From Rallus limicola (lineage: Eukaryota > Chordata > Aves > Gruiformes > Rallidae), in the NCBI GenBank assembly GCA_022605955.1, contig JAKCOZ010000001.1:98860211-98924210 (forward strand): a stretch of DNA of 64,000 bases, written 5' to 3'. The position numbers were made by a program, and so were the translations under genes. Positions 34,561 through 45,482 of the stretch are shown here, piece after piece. Positions within the stretch are counted from its first letter, which is position 1; each line of letters starts with the position of its first letter. The notes below the pieces were generated by a model. The model ran no database searches and had not been told where the DNA came from. It saw only the letters and a list, made by a program, of their open reading frames with translations.

Positions 34561-36902
34561 AAGACAGAAACTATATGTATTTGGTTTTATGCCAAAACCT
34601 ACTGAACTGGATGAATGCTACTAGGAATAGAATTGACTGGCATTATCTCAGAAATTATTTGTTCTAAGGTAGTATGAGAGAAATGCCTGTTGTCTTCCAG
34701 ACTCAGGCAGGAGCCATTGCTGGCTGGAAGGAGGCATGCAGCTTACCTGGAGACCTGAGCGCTGCAACGAGACACAGCAGAATGGGTCTTGATGCAAGGT
34801 TTATGGTTTATTTGTATTCCTTTTGACATACCTTTTCAAGTAAATAATAGCCTGCTACATAGGACAATTTTAAGAGGTTTATTTCTATAAAAAACACAGT
34901 GACTTTATTTACCACACTAACCCAGCCACTTTACAAATGATGCAGGGATGTAAAGCTGTAAACACATGTTAAGCAGTCAGGTTTACATCCTGTCTTCTCT
35001 AGCAGACATGTAGCTCACAACAGATGGTATATATTCTACCTTGACGCCTTTTCAAGTGAGTGCCAGATAAAACATGAATCGTCTCTGTATAGAACTCAAA
35101 GCCAAAAAATCTATGTTTTTGCACACAAAATTATCCACATTACTTTAAGGCTGACCTTAAGAGATGCAATGTCATGACGAAAACAGGGTTCATCTCATTC
35201 TGTGGTAAAGTACTTTGCAGATAAGTGAGACTATATCTGCTCAGCTCTGATTTAGTAGAGAATGACAGTACGCGCTGAGAAAACAAAGCAAGCACTGATT
35301 ACTGTTTTGGGGACGGTTTACTCAAAAGCTCTGGACTACCTCTGCCCTGCTTTAAGTCATTAGGCTCACACAGGAAGGAAACAGAAAAGTACAGCTGAAC
35401 TGCCAACAGGTTTTTCAACTTTGTGGCACATTTGGGGTATGGGGGGCTAGGAGGTCATAGTCCTCAGGTGGTAACTATTAATCAACTCTTGATATGGAGC
35501 AAGTCAAAGAGATTGGCCTACAGTGATGTGACCAGTGATATTAACCACTTAACTTAGGAAATAGATACTTGTAATAGACATACATTTTACCACAAAAGTG
35601 TGCAGAAGCCTTTTCCTACACATCAAAGAATATGCTGTTTACTGCACCAAGATTAGTTATTTGATACTGAGCTCAACTAGTTTGATGTCAAGCCTCTTTG
35701 ATCCATGCAATTCCTATTTGCAGAATTGCCCAGAAGAAACAAAATCAGCTTCAAAGTAATTTAAGAATAATTTTCCAAACGAAGTAAAATAAAAAAGAAT
35801 ATAAAGGGCAAACTTGGTCTGAAAGGTAATTATTCACTGAAGTATTTTATAGTGAGATAAGTTCCTTCTACATTATAGGCTGCATGCAGCAGTAGGCAAG
35901 GGTAAAGGAAGATAGTTTATTGTTATTTTTTAAAGCATAAACTGTGAAATTTGACTTCAGAGAAATTTGAGATGGCTCTTATTTCCAGTTACTGCTGTAA
36001 AAACCTTCAAAAAAGGTGACAAAGTATTAATGATAATCCAAGATTATTATCTTCCAAGAAGATTTAACATGATCACAACTGGTGAATGTGTCTCAGAGGT
36101 GGTTCTTTGTAGCTTCAAGTCAAGAAAGAGCAAACAAAACACTTCACTAATAGCTTCCCCCACATACATTTACTGCAACATCCCAGAGTTCTGTTCTGCA
36201 TCATCACAACCATCTGGCTATAAAAAAATTAACCAGGTGTTACAGGAAATAGCTGGCATGCAATTACCTCAAATAATATGATCTTAAATGGGATTAACAA
36301 CAAGAAGAAAATTATAAAATTAGGAAGAAAGCACCACAGAGATTTAAGGCAGTATGAGTATTTTTTCTAGAAAGACTCGAGGAATTAAAAGTAAAGCAAA
36401 ATGTACCAACTTCTCGCATGAAAAATATTTTATTATATTTAAAAGAATAGACAGGCTTTGGAACCAAACAGAAAAGAAGCAAAACTAACATCTGATATAT
36501 CAAAACTTTAAATGTTTGAACTGTTGTGCCAATAGCCTTATACATATGTCTCAGGCTACAACAAACGGCATTTCTGAAGGATAACCCATTATCTAAATGA
36601 AGAAACACAGCTGCGTAAAGAGGTTTCTTAAGACTCCCAAACCACGTCAAGACTGAACTGGGTTTTGAAATGAGTGCCATCTAATTTCCTGTTTGAGTGT
36701 TCATTAATTTCAAATGGAAAAGTACATCTGCAACATTTTGAAAACACAAAGTTTCTCTTCATGGGAAGAAATAAATAATGTACTGGTAGCATCACTGTTA
36801 CAAATATTATCTTTTGATATGAACAAAGAGAAATTACAGATAGCAGAATATGAGTAACATTATTTGTCCAAACATATATACTAATTATAGACAGGTCAAA
36901 GT

Positions 36903-37145
36903 CTATCTTTTCGATACAAGCCAGGATGTTATTGGCCTTCTTGGCCACCTGGGCACACTGCTGGCTCATATTCAGCATGCAGTCAACCATCACCCCCAGG
37001 TCCTTCTCTGCCTGACAGCTCTCCAGCCAGTCTCCCCCAAGCCTGTAGCACTGCATGGGGTTGTTATGCCCCATGTGCAGCACTCTACACTCGGTGTTGT
37101 TAAACCTCATCTCATTGGCCTCAGCCCATCCATCCAGTCCTGTAC
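36903..37145 (-). mobile_element. CR1 ORF2 fragment
   Basis: The minus strand is open and reads [20 protein letters not shown], then [20 protein letters not shown] and [20 protein letters not shown]. This is the ORF2 segment after RT in avian CR1. Both ends are truncated, with no 3' UTR. The frame stays open beyond the CR1 part into unrelated sequence down to 36628, giving a 160-codon frame that is half repeat and half chance. Confidence 0.93.
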
Positions 37146-37417
37146 ATTCTCTGTCACTATACTTAAGTCTGTATAAAAGGCCATTCTTGATATGTCCATA
37201 TTAAGTTTCAGCTGATGAAATCAAACCATATGTACACAGCTTTTCCTAAGCAGAATGACTGCAGTGCTTGAGAATACGTACAAAAGACTCTGATGATACC
37301 AGATCAGCATTTGACTTGAAGCAAGCAAGGATCTCAGGATATATTTATGGTAATCTGTGGTGACTTATTTACACATATCATTCTTAAAATATAAAATGAA
37401 ATCTTAATTATTGATAA

Positions 37418-37421
37418 GAAG
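37418..37421. repeat. Target-site duplication GAAG (left)
   Basis: GAAG precedes the LTR and GAAG follows it at 37810-37813. A 4-bp duplication differs from the 5-bp ones of the other LTRs here; being short, it could partly be chance. Confidence 0.6.
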
Positions 37422-37809
37422 TGTGATGATTCAGCCCCAAACAGTGGCTGAACACCACATGTCCCTCAGTCAGTCCCAGAGGAAAAACAGACAGAGCCTC
37501 TGTGTCTAGTGATAAAGGCAGTTACTGACAAAAGGACTGTGAAAGGAGAACAATAACAGCCCATGGCAAATTACACTCAAATTACACTGCAATAACACAG
37601 AATGCCTTATAAACCCTACAATAACACAGAGTACTGCACACCCCATCCACACTCAGACTGCCCTGGTGGCACCCCCAAAGCATCCCTTCCCAAACAGACC
37701 CTTTTATGGGGGAGTGATGTCAGGTGGTGTGGAAACACCCCGGCCTGACTCAGCTCACCCGTCCTGGCTACTTGGGGAAGCTGGCTCTGGCCTGGCTAGA
37801 ACCAGGACA
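37422..37809 (-). mobile_element. Compact solo LTR, group C
   Basis: Read on the minus strand the 388-bp element starts TGTCCTGGTTCTAGCCAGGC and ends GGGGCTGAATCATCACA, giving TG...CA termini. A CATAAAAG TATA-like box lies at 37701-37708. The body does not align with groups A or B beyond the first bases. Inside are an exact 11-bp tandem pair (CAAATTACACT at 37567 and 37578) and a second pair, CAATAACACAGA at 37590 and 37619. A solo LTR of another endogenous retrovirus group is the simplest reading; it has no internal genes. Confidence 0.8.
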
Positions 37810-38629
37810 GAAGTTGATAGATAAGAGTCTACATATACAAAGAAAATGGAGATGCATACTGTTTTTAATATAACCAAGTCAGTTTAGTGTAAAGAGATAA
37901 TAGTTTGCTCACCATTGAAAAGAAAGCCCTCAGTTTAGGTCCAAAAATTTTGTGAATCAAGGAAACAAAACCACAGACAATACTCTAAAAATATGTGCAA
38001 GTTTTATATTGTTGCCATTCAAAACCCTTTTATTGATAGACAATCCTTCCAGTAACAAAAATTATGTGATTTCAGGAAACAAGATGACAGAAAGTGATAT
38101 ATGTTAATAACTGTTATTAGACCAGGGTTAGATCAGAAGTGATTAGGTAACCATACCAAATAAGTGATATACAGTTTTTTCTCTGTGTAATTAGACAATA
38201 CAACAAATAATGTGATCACAGAGTATTGCCATATTATATAAGAAATTAATTCCATAGAAGATAAAAGTAGAACATGGAAATTCTACAATCAGTTTCTAAA
38301 TCATCCCTTTTGTTTCCTCTATGAATGTTGGTAAGCATGATGTCCCAGGAGATATACAGACAGAGATGCTCAGACAAAGAATGGAGCAATCAGAAGGAAA
38401 ATATATTGTCTATAAACTGAGGGTAGATCCATAATTATGGTTTTGTTTTTTTTTTTTTAACTTATCTTTATAGAGTATTGATATTCTTTTTAGAACTCAG
38501 GGCGCTGGGAGGGACAGAATTGCATGTTCTGACACAGCTGAGAAAGGGACCACAGTAGTCTACTGCCAGGGCTAGGAAACCTATCTATTACCATTCTCAA
38601 CTTCTGTAGTAACAAGGATAAGTAGACCT

Positions 38630-38648
38630 GTGTGTGTGTGTGTGTGTA
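38630..38648. repeat. (TG)n microsatellite
   Basis: About nine TG units, followed by TATTAGAGTG. Short. Confidence 0.85.
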
Positions 38649-39911
38649 TTAGAGTGTAAGATTTATTTGAAGATGTAAAAAAATTCAAATCAGGAGGTAA
38701 TACATGCTCGTGATATTATTTATCAGAAGCTGATGCATATCGGAAAGAATCTTCATCAAGGTTTCAGCCAAATTCAGACATATACAGATATAAGTGACAA
38801 CAAAAATAATATGAAAAGGGGGAGCATATTAGTCATATTTATGTCTAGTTTCTTTCCAAGTAGTTTTTTTTCTGAATCACACAGTATAGAATCTTATAGA
38901 GATGAAAAAAATCAATTTAAAATGTTGACTGATGATTTGACCTCAATATTTTAGTTTAATTCAAGAACCCCAAACATTAATGAATGATTCAGTTTGCTAA
39001 AATAGTTTAATCTACTTTCCCTTCACGTTTTGTATTAGACATTACATACAAATGCTGATATGAAATCATAATTAAAAATGTCTTGTGGTTGAAGGAAGTC
39101 ATGAAAGTGATGCATATCCTTCATCTGCTTTCAGAGGTAAACCATTATAAAAGATTTATCCCTTGATAAACAAAATACTTCAGCCTCCAGCACCACTAAA
39201 AACAGAACATATGGGTTCTTTATTAGTTAATGAAGTAGAGCTTACCATCTCCAACAACAGAGTCATACATATACCAAATAATGTTGTTTATCCTGAAATT
39301 CTAATTACTTTAGAACTATAATTCAATTAGTATTATTAGTTCTCCAGCACTGTGCTTGACATTAAGACAAGCTTTAAAAGCTGTAGTAAATTTAAGTTAA
39401 TAATTTGGTGCAATTGCTACCAACATAGTTATCCTCTGTGGCTGACCTTTAGGTTATTGCAATTTATAATGGAATTCTCATGAAATTAAAAATCACACTA
39501 GTTGTATAATGTGCTATTTATTTAACTGTATTCATTAATTAGATCTTACTGAATGCAAACCACAACTATTTCTAATAAGTATTTTACAAATACGTATTAC
39601 AATAGTACATATTCTTGTGCTGTACATCATCAGGTTACATCAAAACTAATTTCTAACTTTTAATATGTCTATTTTATTATCCATTAAAGTTTAAATTGTT
39701 TTTTTATTACAATTGCATAGTTATAATTAGAATTAATTTCAGGCAATATATGCTAACAGTGTTTTTGACTGAAAGATCAACTTTGCTAAGTGTCTGCATA
39801 AGAACTTGAAGGTAATGAAACTTTCAGAAGTGAAAAAGAAGATTAAAAAGCACAGAAAATGAAAAACTGTCTTCAGTGAATATTCAGTCATGAAGTTTAA
39901 CAGTTTTTAAC

Positions 39912-39933
39912 AGGATGGAAAATATTCCATCCT
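39912..39933. repeat. 9-bp hairpin
   Basis: AGGATGGAA at 39912-39920 pairs exactly with TTCCATCCT at 39925-39933, with a 4-nt loop. Confidence 0.65.
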
Positions 39934-40874
39934 ACTATATTTCACTTTCCGTGATTCTGTACAGCTTCACCGAATACAGAAGTATTGTGATACTGGGCTT
40001 TTCTAGGACACTCACAACACAAAAATGTTTAATGCTCTTGGATATAAAAGCTCTGTTTTGAAAAAGGGATTGACGGCACTATCTAGAAGAGTATGTGAGC
40101 TTGTCAAAACTTGACTTCTAAATGCCTTGGTCCTTGAGTGAAATAACCACCATTAACTTGTGGCATAACATATAGATGCTATTAAGTGCTTCAAAGTCAG
40201 GCTCACAACAGTTGGTGTAGTAAGTAAAGAAGTCACTTATTGGAGCAAATGTGAACTCCTAAATATAGATCCATGATTACACAGTTTGTCTCATGTGGAA
40301 ATTTGCACCTGCATCCGTCCTTACTAATGCTTTCCTTGAGAATGGCACCAAAAGCAACACCATTCTATGCAGTGAACACAGGCAGAGACCTCCAGGCTGA
40401 TACCAATGGGCATAAACTCCAGCTTATCTAAGAGGAGGCTTGCAACTACAGTTCATACTTCTGCTGTTCATTACAGCTACATAAGCTTTATATGGGAGCT
40501 ATAATAATCAGGACTTTGCCTCTGTACTGCTCTTTTGGGACTCAGCCTGACTTATGAGTATCCTGCTTGTATATGGCTGTACTCACACTGTAGAGGTGTG
40601 CTAAGCTACCCTTTAAAAGTTCTGAGCAACAGTGACAGTGGTGGGACAGGCCTTTTCATATTAATAATAGTGTAAGTCACTATTTCATATTATTAATATT
40701 TTGTCATTATTAATTGAGTGGAAAATATTGTTCAAAAATAATGCTTCTCCCTGAATTGCCCTGCACTTTTTTCTTTCTTCCCAGCTATTCTATCTTCATA
40801 TTTAATTCTCTTAAGAATTAGGTAAGAATTTTCAGAAACATTCCTAAATTTCAGATTCAAATCCCACTGAAAGA

Positions 40875-41404
40875 TCATAGAACAGTTTTGGTTTGAAGGG
40901 ATCTTTAATGACCATCTGACAACTGAGCTGTGCTTGATCTTCCAATTCAGATTACTCAGAGCCCTGTCCAACATGGCTCTGAACACCTTCAATGATAAGG
41001 CATCCACAGTTTCTCTGGGCAGCCTGTTCCAGTGTCTCACTACTCACATTATAAAAAAAAATATTCTTCCTTATATGTAATATAAATCCACTCTTTGTTA
41101 CTTTAAAATCGTTACCACTTGTCCTATCAGTACAGAACCTCATAAAAAGACTCTTCCCATCTTTCTTGTAAGTTCTTTTATATACTGAAAGACTGCAATA
41201 AGGTCTCCCCAGAGCCTTCTCTAGCCTGAATGATGCAAAATGTCTCGGACATAGGAGATGTGTTCCTGCCATCTGATAATTTTTGTGGCCCTCCTTTGGA
41301 TGAGCTCTAACATACCTGCATCTTTCTTGTGTTGGGTACTCCAGAGATGGATGAAATACTCCACGTGAGTTCTTAAGAGAGTAGAGGGAGAGAATCATTT
41401 CTAT
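40875..41404 (-). mobile_element. CR1 LINE 3' end, minus strand
   Basis: The tail complement AGATCATAGAACAG lies at 40875, then TTTGAAGGGATCTTTAATGA. Further up, the minus strand reads [20 protein letters not shown] and [20 protein letters not shown] of the ORF2 C-terminus, to the 5' truncation at about 41404. There it meets the 5' end of the plus-strand CR1 with no recognisable spacer. Confidence 0.93.
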
Positions 41405-43590
41405 ATCTATGAGACAGCAAAGACACAAGGGTAATTGATGGGTCAAAAACACAGAAGGCTATGTAGGGATCAGGGCTTCTCCCCTCAAAGAAATGGTAGG
41501 ATCAGTAGTCTAAATGAAGGACATGTACACCAGTGCATGCAGAACGGGAAACAAACAGGAGGAGTTGGAAACAGCAGGAAAAACATGATACAGTTACCAT
41601 CTCAGAAACATGGTGAGGTGACTTGCAAACTGGGATGCTGCAATAGATGACTATAAACTCTTCAGAAGAGATAGGGAAGGAAGGAGAGGAGGTGTGGTAA
41701 CTACTGTATGTTAAGGAGTGTTTTAACTCTCTAGAGTTTGATGATGGTGATGATAAGTTTGAGGGTTTATGGGTAAGAATCTGGAGGAAAGCCAAGAGGA
41801 CAGATATGGTGGGACTGTGTTATAGACCACCCAACCAGGATGACGAGGCAGTTTTAATATTGTGTAAGAAGCTGGGAGAAGTCTCACATTCACTGGCCCT
41901 AATTTTCTTGGGGGACTTCAACTTACCCAGTGGCTGCTGGCAGTGAAATACAGTGGAGAGGAAAAAGTCCAGGATGCTCCTGGAGTGTGTGAAAGAAAAT
42001 TTCCTGGCAGAGCTGGTGAATGAGCCAACTGAGAAAGGGGTCCTGCTGGACCTGTTTGCAAACAGAAGGATTTGTGAGTGATGACAGCTGGAGGCTGTCT
42101 TGGTCATAGGAATCATTGCCTTTGATTCTTGGAGAAGTACGGATGGGGATCTGCAGAACTGATACTTGGAATCTAGAAGGCAGATGCTGGCCCATTTAGG
42201 GGCATGGTTGACTGCCTTGGGAGGTAGTCCTGAAGAGCAAATGAGTCCAGGAATGCAGGACACACTTTGGGAGGGAAAGACACAGGAGAAGGCCATCCCA
42301 CATGTCAAAATAAGAGAAAGCTGTGTCTGGAACTGAGGAAAAAAAAAGGGGGTTGGCCATTGGAAGAAGCATTAAGTAACTCAGGAAGACTACAAAGATG
42401 TTCTGAACGTATGGGTTATGGAGGGAGAAAGTCAGAAGGGCCAAAGCCTAGCTAGAACTGGCTACTGCTGCTAAGGACAATAGAAAATATTCCTATAACC
42501 ACATTAGCGACATACGAAAGGCTAAGGAGAATCTCTACCCTTTGTTGAATAGGGAGGGAAACATAATGACAGAGAATGAGGAAGAGACTGAGGGACATAA
42601 TGCTTTCTTTGACTCAGTCCTAAGTGATAAGACTAGTTGTTCTCAGGGTGCCCAGCCCCCTGAGTTGGAAGACAGGGTTGGGGAGCTGAATGAAACCTTA
42701 TAATCCAAGGGGAAATGGTTAGTGACCTGCTACACGACTCAGGCACACAAGTCTGTGAGACCAGATGGGATCCACCCAAGTGTGCTTAGGGAGCTGGCGA
42801 AAGTGCTCACCAAGAAACTTGTCATCTTTTATCAGCAATCCTGGAAAAAGGGGGAGGTCTCTGTTGACTGGAAGTTAACAAATGTGACACCCATCTACAA
42901 GAAGTGTAGGAATGAGAATCTGGGAAACTACAGGCCAGTCAGTCTGGCCTTGGTGCCAGGGAAGCCTATGGAGCAGATTATCTTGAGAACCACCATGTAG
43001 CACATACAGGACAAGCAGATGAAACGCAGGTTCTGCTTGACTAACCAGATCTTTTTCTATGATAAGATGACTTGTTTAGCAAATGAGGAAGAGGCTGTGA
43101 ATGTTGTCTACCTAGTCTTTAGTAAAGCATTTGAAACTGTTTTCCACAGCACTCACCTGGAGAAACTGCTCATGTCTACTGCAACTGCTCTGTTGGGTAA
43201 AAAGCTATCTGAATGGCTGGGCTCAAAGAATTGTGGTGAATGAGTTTAATTTCCAGTTGGCAGCTGGTCACAAGTGATGTTCCCTAGTACTCAGTATTGC
43301 CATTCATCCTAGTAATTTTCCCAACGATCTTGATGCGGTGATTGAGTGCACCCTCAGTAAATTTGCAGATTACACCAAGTTGATCTGCATGAGAGAAGGA
43401 AGGTTCTACAGAGTGATCTGGGCAGGTGGGATTGATGAGCTCAGGCCAATTGTATGGTGTTCAACAAAGCTAAGTGCCAGGTCCTGAACTTGGGTCACAA
43501 AAACTTTGGGTGTAGGGAACAGTGGCTGGAGAGCTGCCTGGCAGAAAATAGACCTGGAGGTATTGGTCAACAGCTTGACACACTAAACCT
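41405..43590 (+). mobile_element. CR1 LINE, longest copy in the window
   Basis: It runs from just before the ORF2 endonuclease start, through endonuclease, linker and RT, to the region after RT (CQVLNLGHKNFGCREQWLES near 43480-43545). It stops near 43590 without a 3' UTR or tail. A 5-to-10% type divergence from the 15060 copy is obvious over 41408-41830 but was not measured. Frameshifts and stops occur throughout, for example between 43000 and 43019 and after 43243. Confidence 0.93.
41505..43590 (+). pseudogene. CR1 ORF2 remnant: endonuclease and RT
   Basis: Endonuclease motifs in order are ISETW (41599-41613; Glu kept) followed at once by TGA, CYRPPN near 41819, and GDFN intact at 41911-41922. 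RT pieces are KSVRPDGIHPSVLRELAK, DWKLTNVTPIYKK, NYRPVSLALVPGKPMEQIIL (42930-42985) and FCLTNQIFFYDKM. Motif A reads VVYLVFSKAFETV, with the catalytic Asp replaced by Val (43115-43117). FADD reads FADY (43362-43373). Both metal sites and the frame are broken, so the element cannot copy itself. Confidence 0.92.
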
Positions 43591-45440
43591 GCAGCTCCAT
43601 AATATTATAATGAATGCTATTGAAAGTCCATGCATTTTTATGCCATGTATTTACTTTGTCATGGCTCTGTTGGTTTAAGAAATTTCAAGGTTTCTTCCAT
43701 TACTGTAAGGAGTTAGAACATCATACTGCATTGCTTTCCAATGCACGAAAATCTTTATCCAAACCTGTGATTTCATTTTCCATAGTGAATTCCTGGAATT
43801 TTTTTATAGGACTTAGTAAAAGTGAGCTTCATCACTTCAGAAGTATAAGTAGTCCTAACCAGGGATTACAAATCTGCTACAACATCCAAGAAAATTACAC
43901 TTTGATTCATATTTTCAATCTTTACCTCCTAAACTACTGTTAACAATCATTTGTTAATGCATAGCAAAAATAATTTCTCCTGCTCTGTAGCAATATCTAA
44001 AGTAAAACTACGTAATTTTGTTCCTGAAATTGTTCAGTATTACACTAAACCCAATAAAGTTGTCATGTCTAAATTATGAGCAAGGAAAACAATTCTTACA
44101 GTTATTTACAATAAAATATGAGGAATGATAAAAAGATTTCAGACACCACAGACACTGTTATCTTGTGTCTTTACATTTGGTCCAGTACCAACCTAATCTC
44201 AGTTTTCCAGTGTACTTTTCACTTTGACAAGGCAATATGAAGTATTTTAGCAGTTAAAAAAAACAACCAAATGAAAAAAACATAAACCCTAAAGAAACAA
44301 ACAAACAAAACCCAACCCCAAAGCCACTGCCGGCCTTTTATACAAATACTTCAGAGAACACAAGGGTGACTTTTTTTTTTAACATACACTAAATTCTTTC
44401 ACTTCTGTTATTTTCTGGGTCTAATCATAGCAATGATCAGTAGTAAGCATTAGACTCATCTGCAGTATTCCAGCTTCAGTTTTCACAAAAATGAGTTGGC
44501 AATATTGCACTTCACAAATATATCCTGGTCAACCTGAACTACCCTAAAACTTCTTAGTTATCTTTTCTTCTGCACCATATACACAGAGGAAGAAAAAGTT
44601 AACTGGTACTTTCTATACATCAGTTCTCTTGCCTCAAAGCATGAACCTGAAGCCTTCACTTACTAATCTTTAATACTATCACATCCAACAATGACTCAGA
44701 ACTTTTAATTTCAAGGAGAAGATTGCTGTAATTATAATATCGTGAACACAGTTTGTTCCCACCAGTTGAAGCTCTTTGCTTGATAAGGGTTTCTCTTATC
44801 ATTATTATTTGGCACCTACTGCATCAGATATAAAGTCATCATAATTTTTAACACCTAATTAAGCAGTGTTTAATCAGGTGGTATTAGTCATAGTGGTCCC
44901 TGCTAAAAATAAAAAGTCAGTGAGAGATTTATGATAATTATGTTCCAATTAAGCCTCAAGTACTCCTATTTGCTATCACTCACTGGACTTAAGTCAGCAG
45001 ATATTCCAGGGAGACATCCCTATAAAGCAGATAGATAGTCTAATTATGTGGAATATGGTATACATTGTATCATATGATAATGAGAAGATTAAATACTGTC
45101 TCTCTGCATGCTAGCTTTTCCGTTTCACTGAGTTCACGGCAGGCCCAGTCACTCTACACTACAATGTAGTTTCTGACTTTTTCCCCTAATATTAGCCATA
45201 ACTTCATGATGCATGAATGACATCGAATCTGTGTCTGATATATTTGCCATAAGTTAAACAAAGTATAAATAAAAATGTGGTAAAGAATAATACAAAAATA
45301 TTGAAAATACGAAAAAATGCGAGTCATATGGAGCCATGAAACCACAGACCAGAATTCACTTTTGAACAATTAGAGAGAAGGCTGCTATGAAAGGAAAAAA
45401 AAAAAATGCTTGAAGAACCACCAAGAATTTGGAATCAAGA

Positions 45441-45482
45441 CAATACTGTACAATAGAAAGTCAATATTGTACGATAGAAAGA
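45441..45482. repeat. 21-bp tandem duplication
   Basis: CAATACTGTACAATAGAAAG at 45441 is repeated at 45462 as CAATATTGTACGATAGAAAG; the two 21-bp units adjoin and differ at three positions. Confidence 0.85.

Larger units (their letters stand above)
27226..36902. other. Long repeat-poor stretch, no gene seen
   Basis: Nearly 10 kb without a recognised transposon or exon. It holds a 21-bp tandem pair at 27301-27342, a T21 run at 28843-28863, an A21 run at 32639-32659, a T/G-rich tract at 32745-32860 and a purine-rich stretch at about 34170-34560. The largest frames (104 codons at 35967-36281; 122 codons on the minus strand at 36312-36680) show no known domain. A 111-codon minus-strand frame at 32576-32911 is low complexity. 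Confidence 0.6.
37814..40874. other. Unique DNA, no gene seen
   Basis: AT-rich, with a (TG)n repeat at 38630-38648, a 9-bp hairpin at 39912-39933 and a stretch rich in ATTA/TAATTA words near 39290-39560. There is no recognised exon or repeat family. Confidence 0.6.

Noticed and set aside
36312..36680. 122-codon minus-strand open frame
   Set aside because: No recognisable domain or splice context was found, and composition is AT-driven. The overlapping 160-codon frame to 37110 is explained by a CR1 fragment.
41820..42308. 162-codon minus-strand open frame
   Set aside because: It is antisense to CR1 ORF2, whose endonuclease motifs (CYRPPN, GDFN) are readable on the plus strand.
40875..43590. 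Twin-primed single CR1 with inverted 5' end
   Set aside because: The inverted part is the element's 3' end with a tail, not its 5' part, so two copies are needed.
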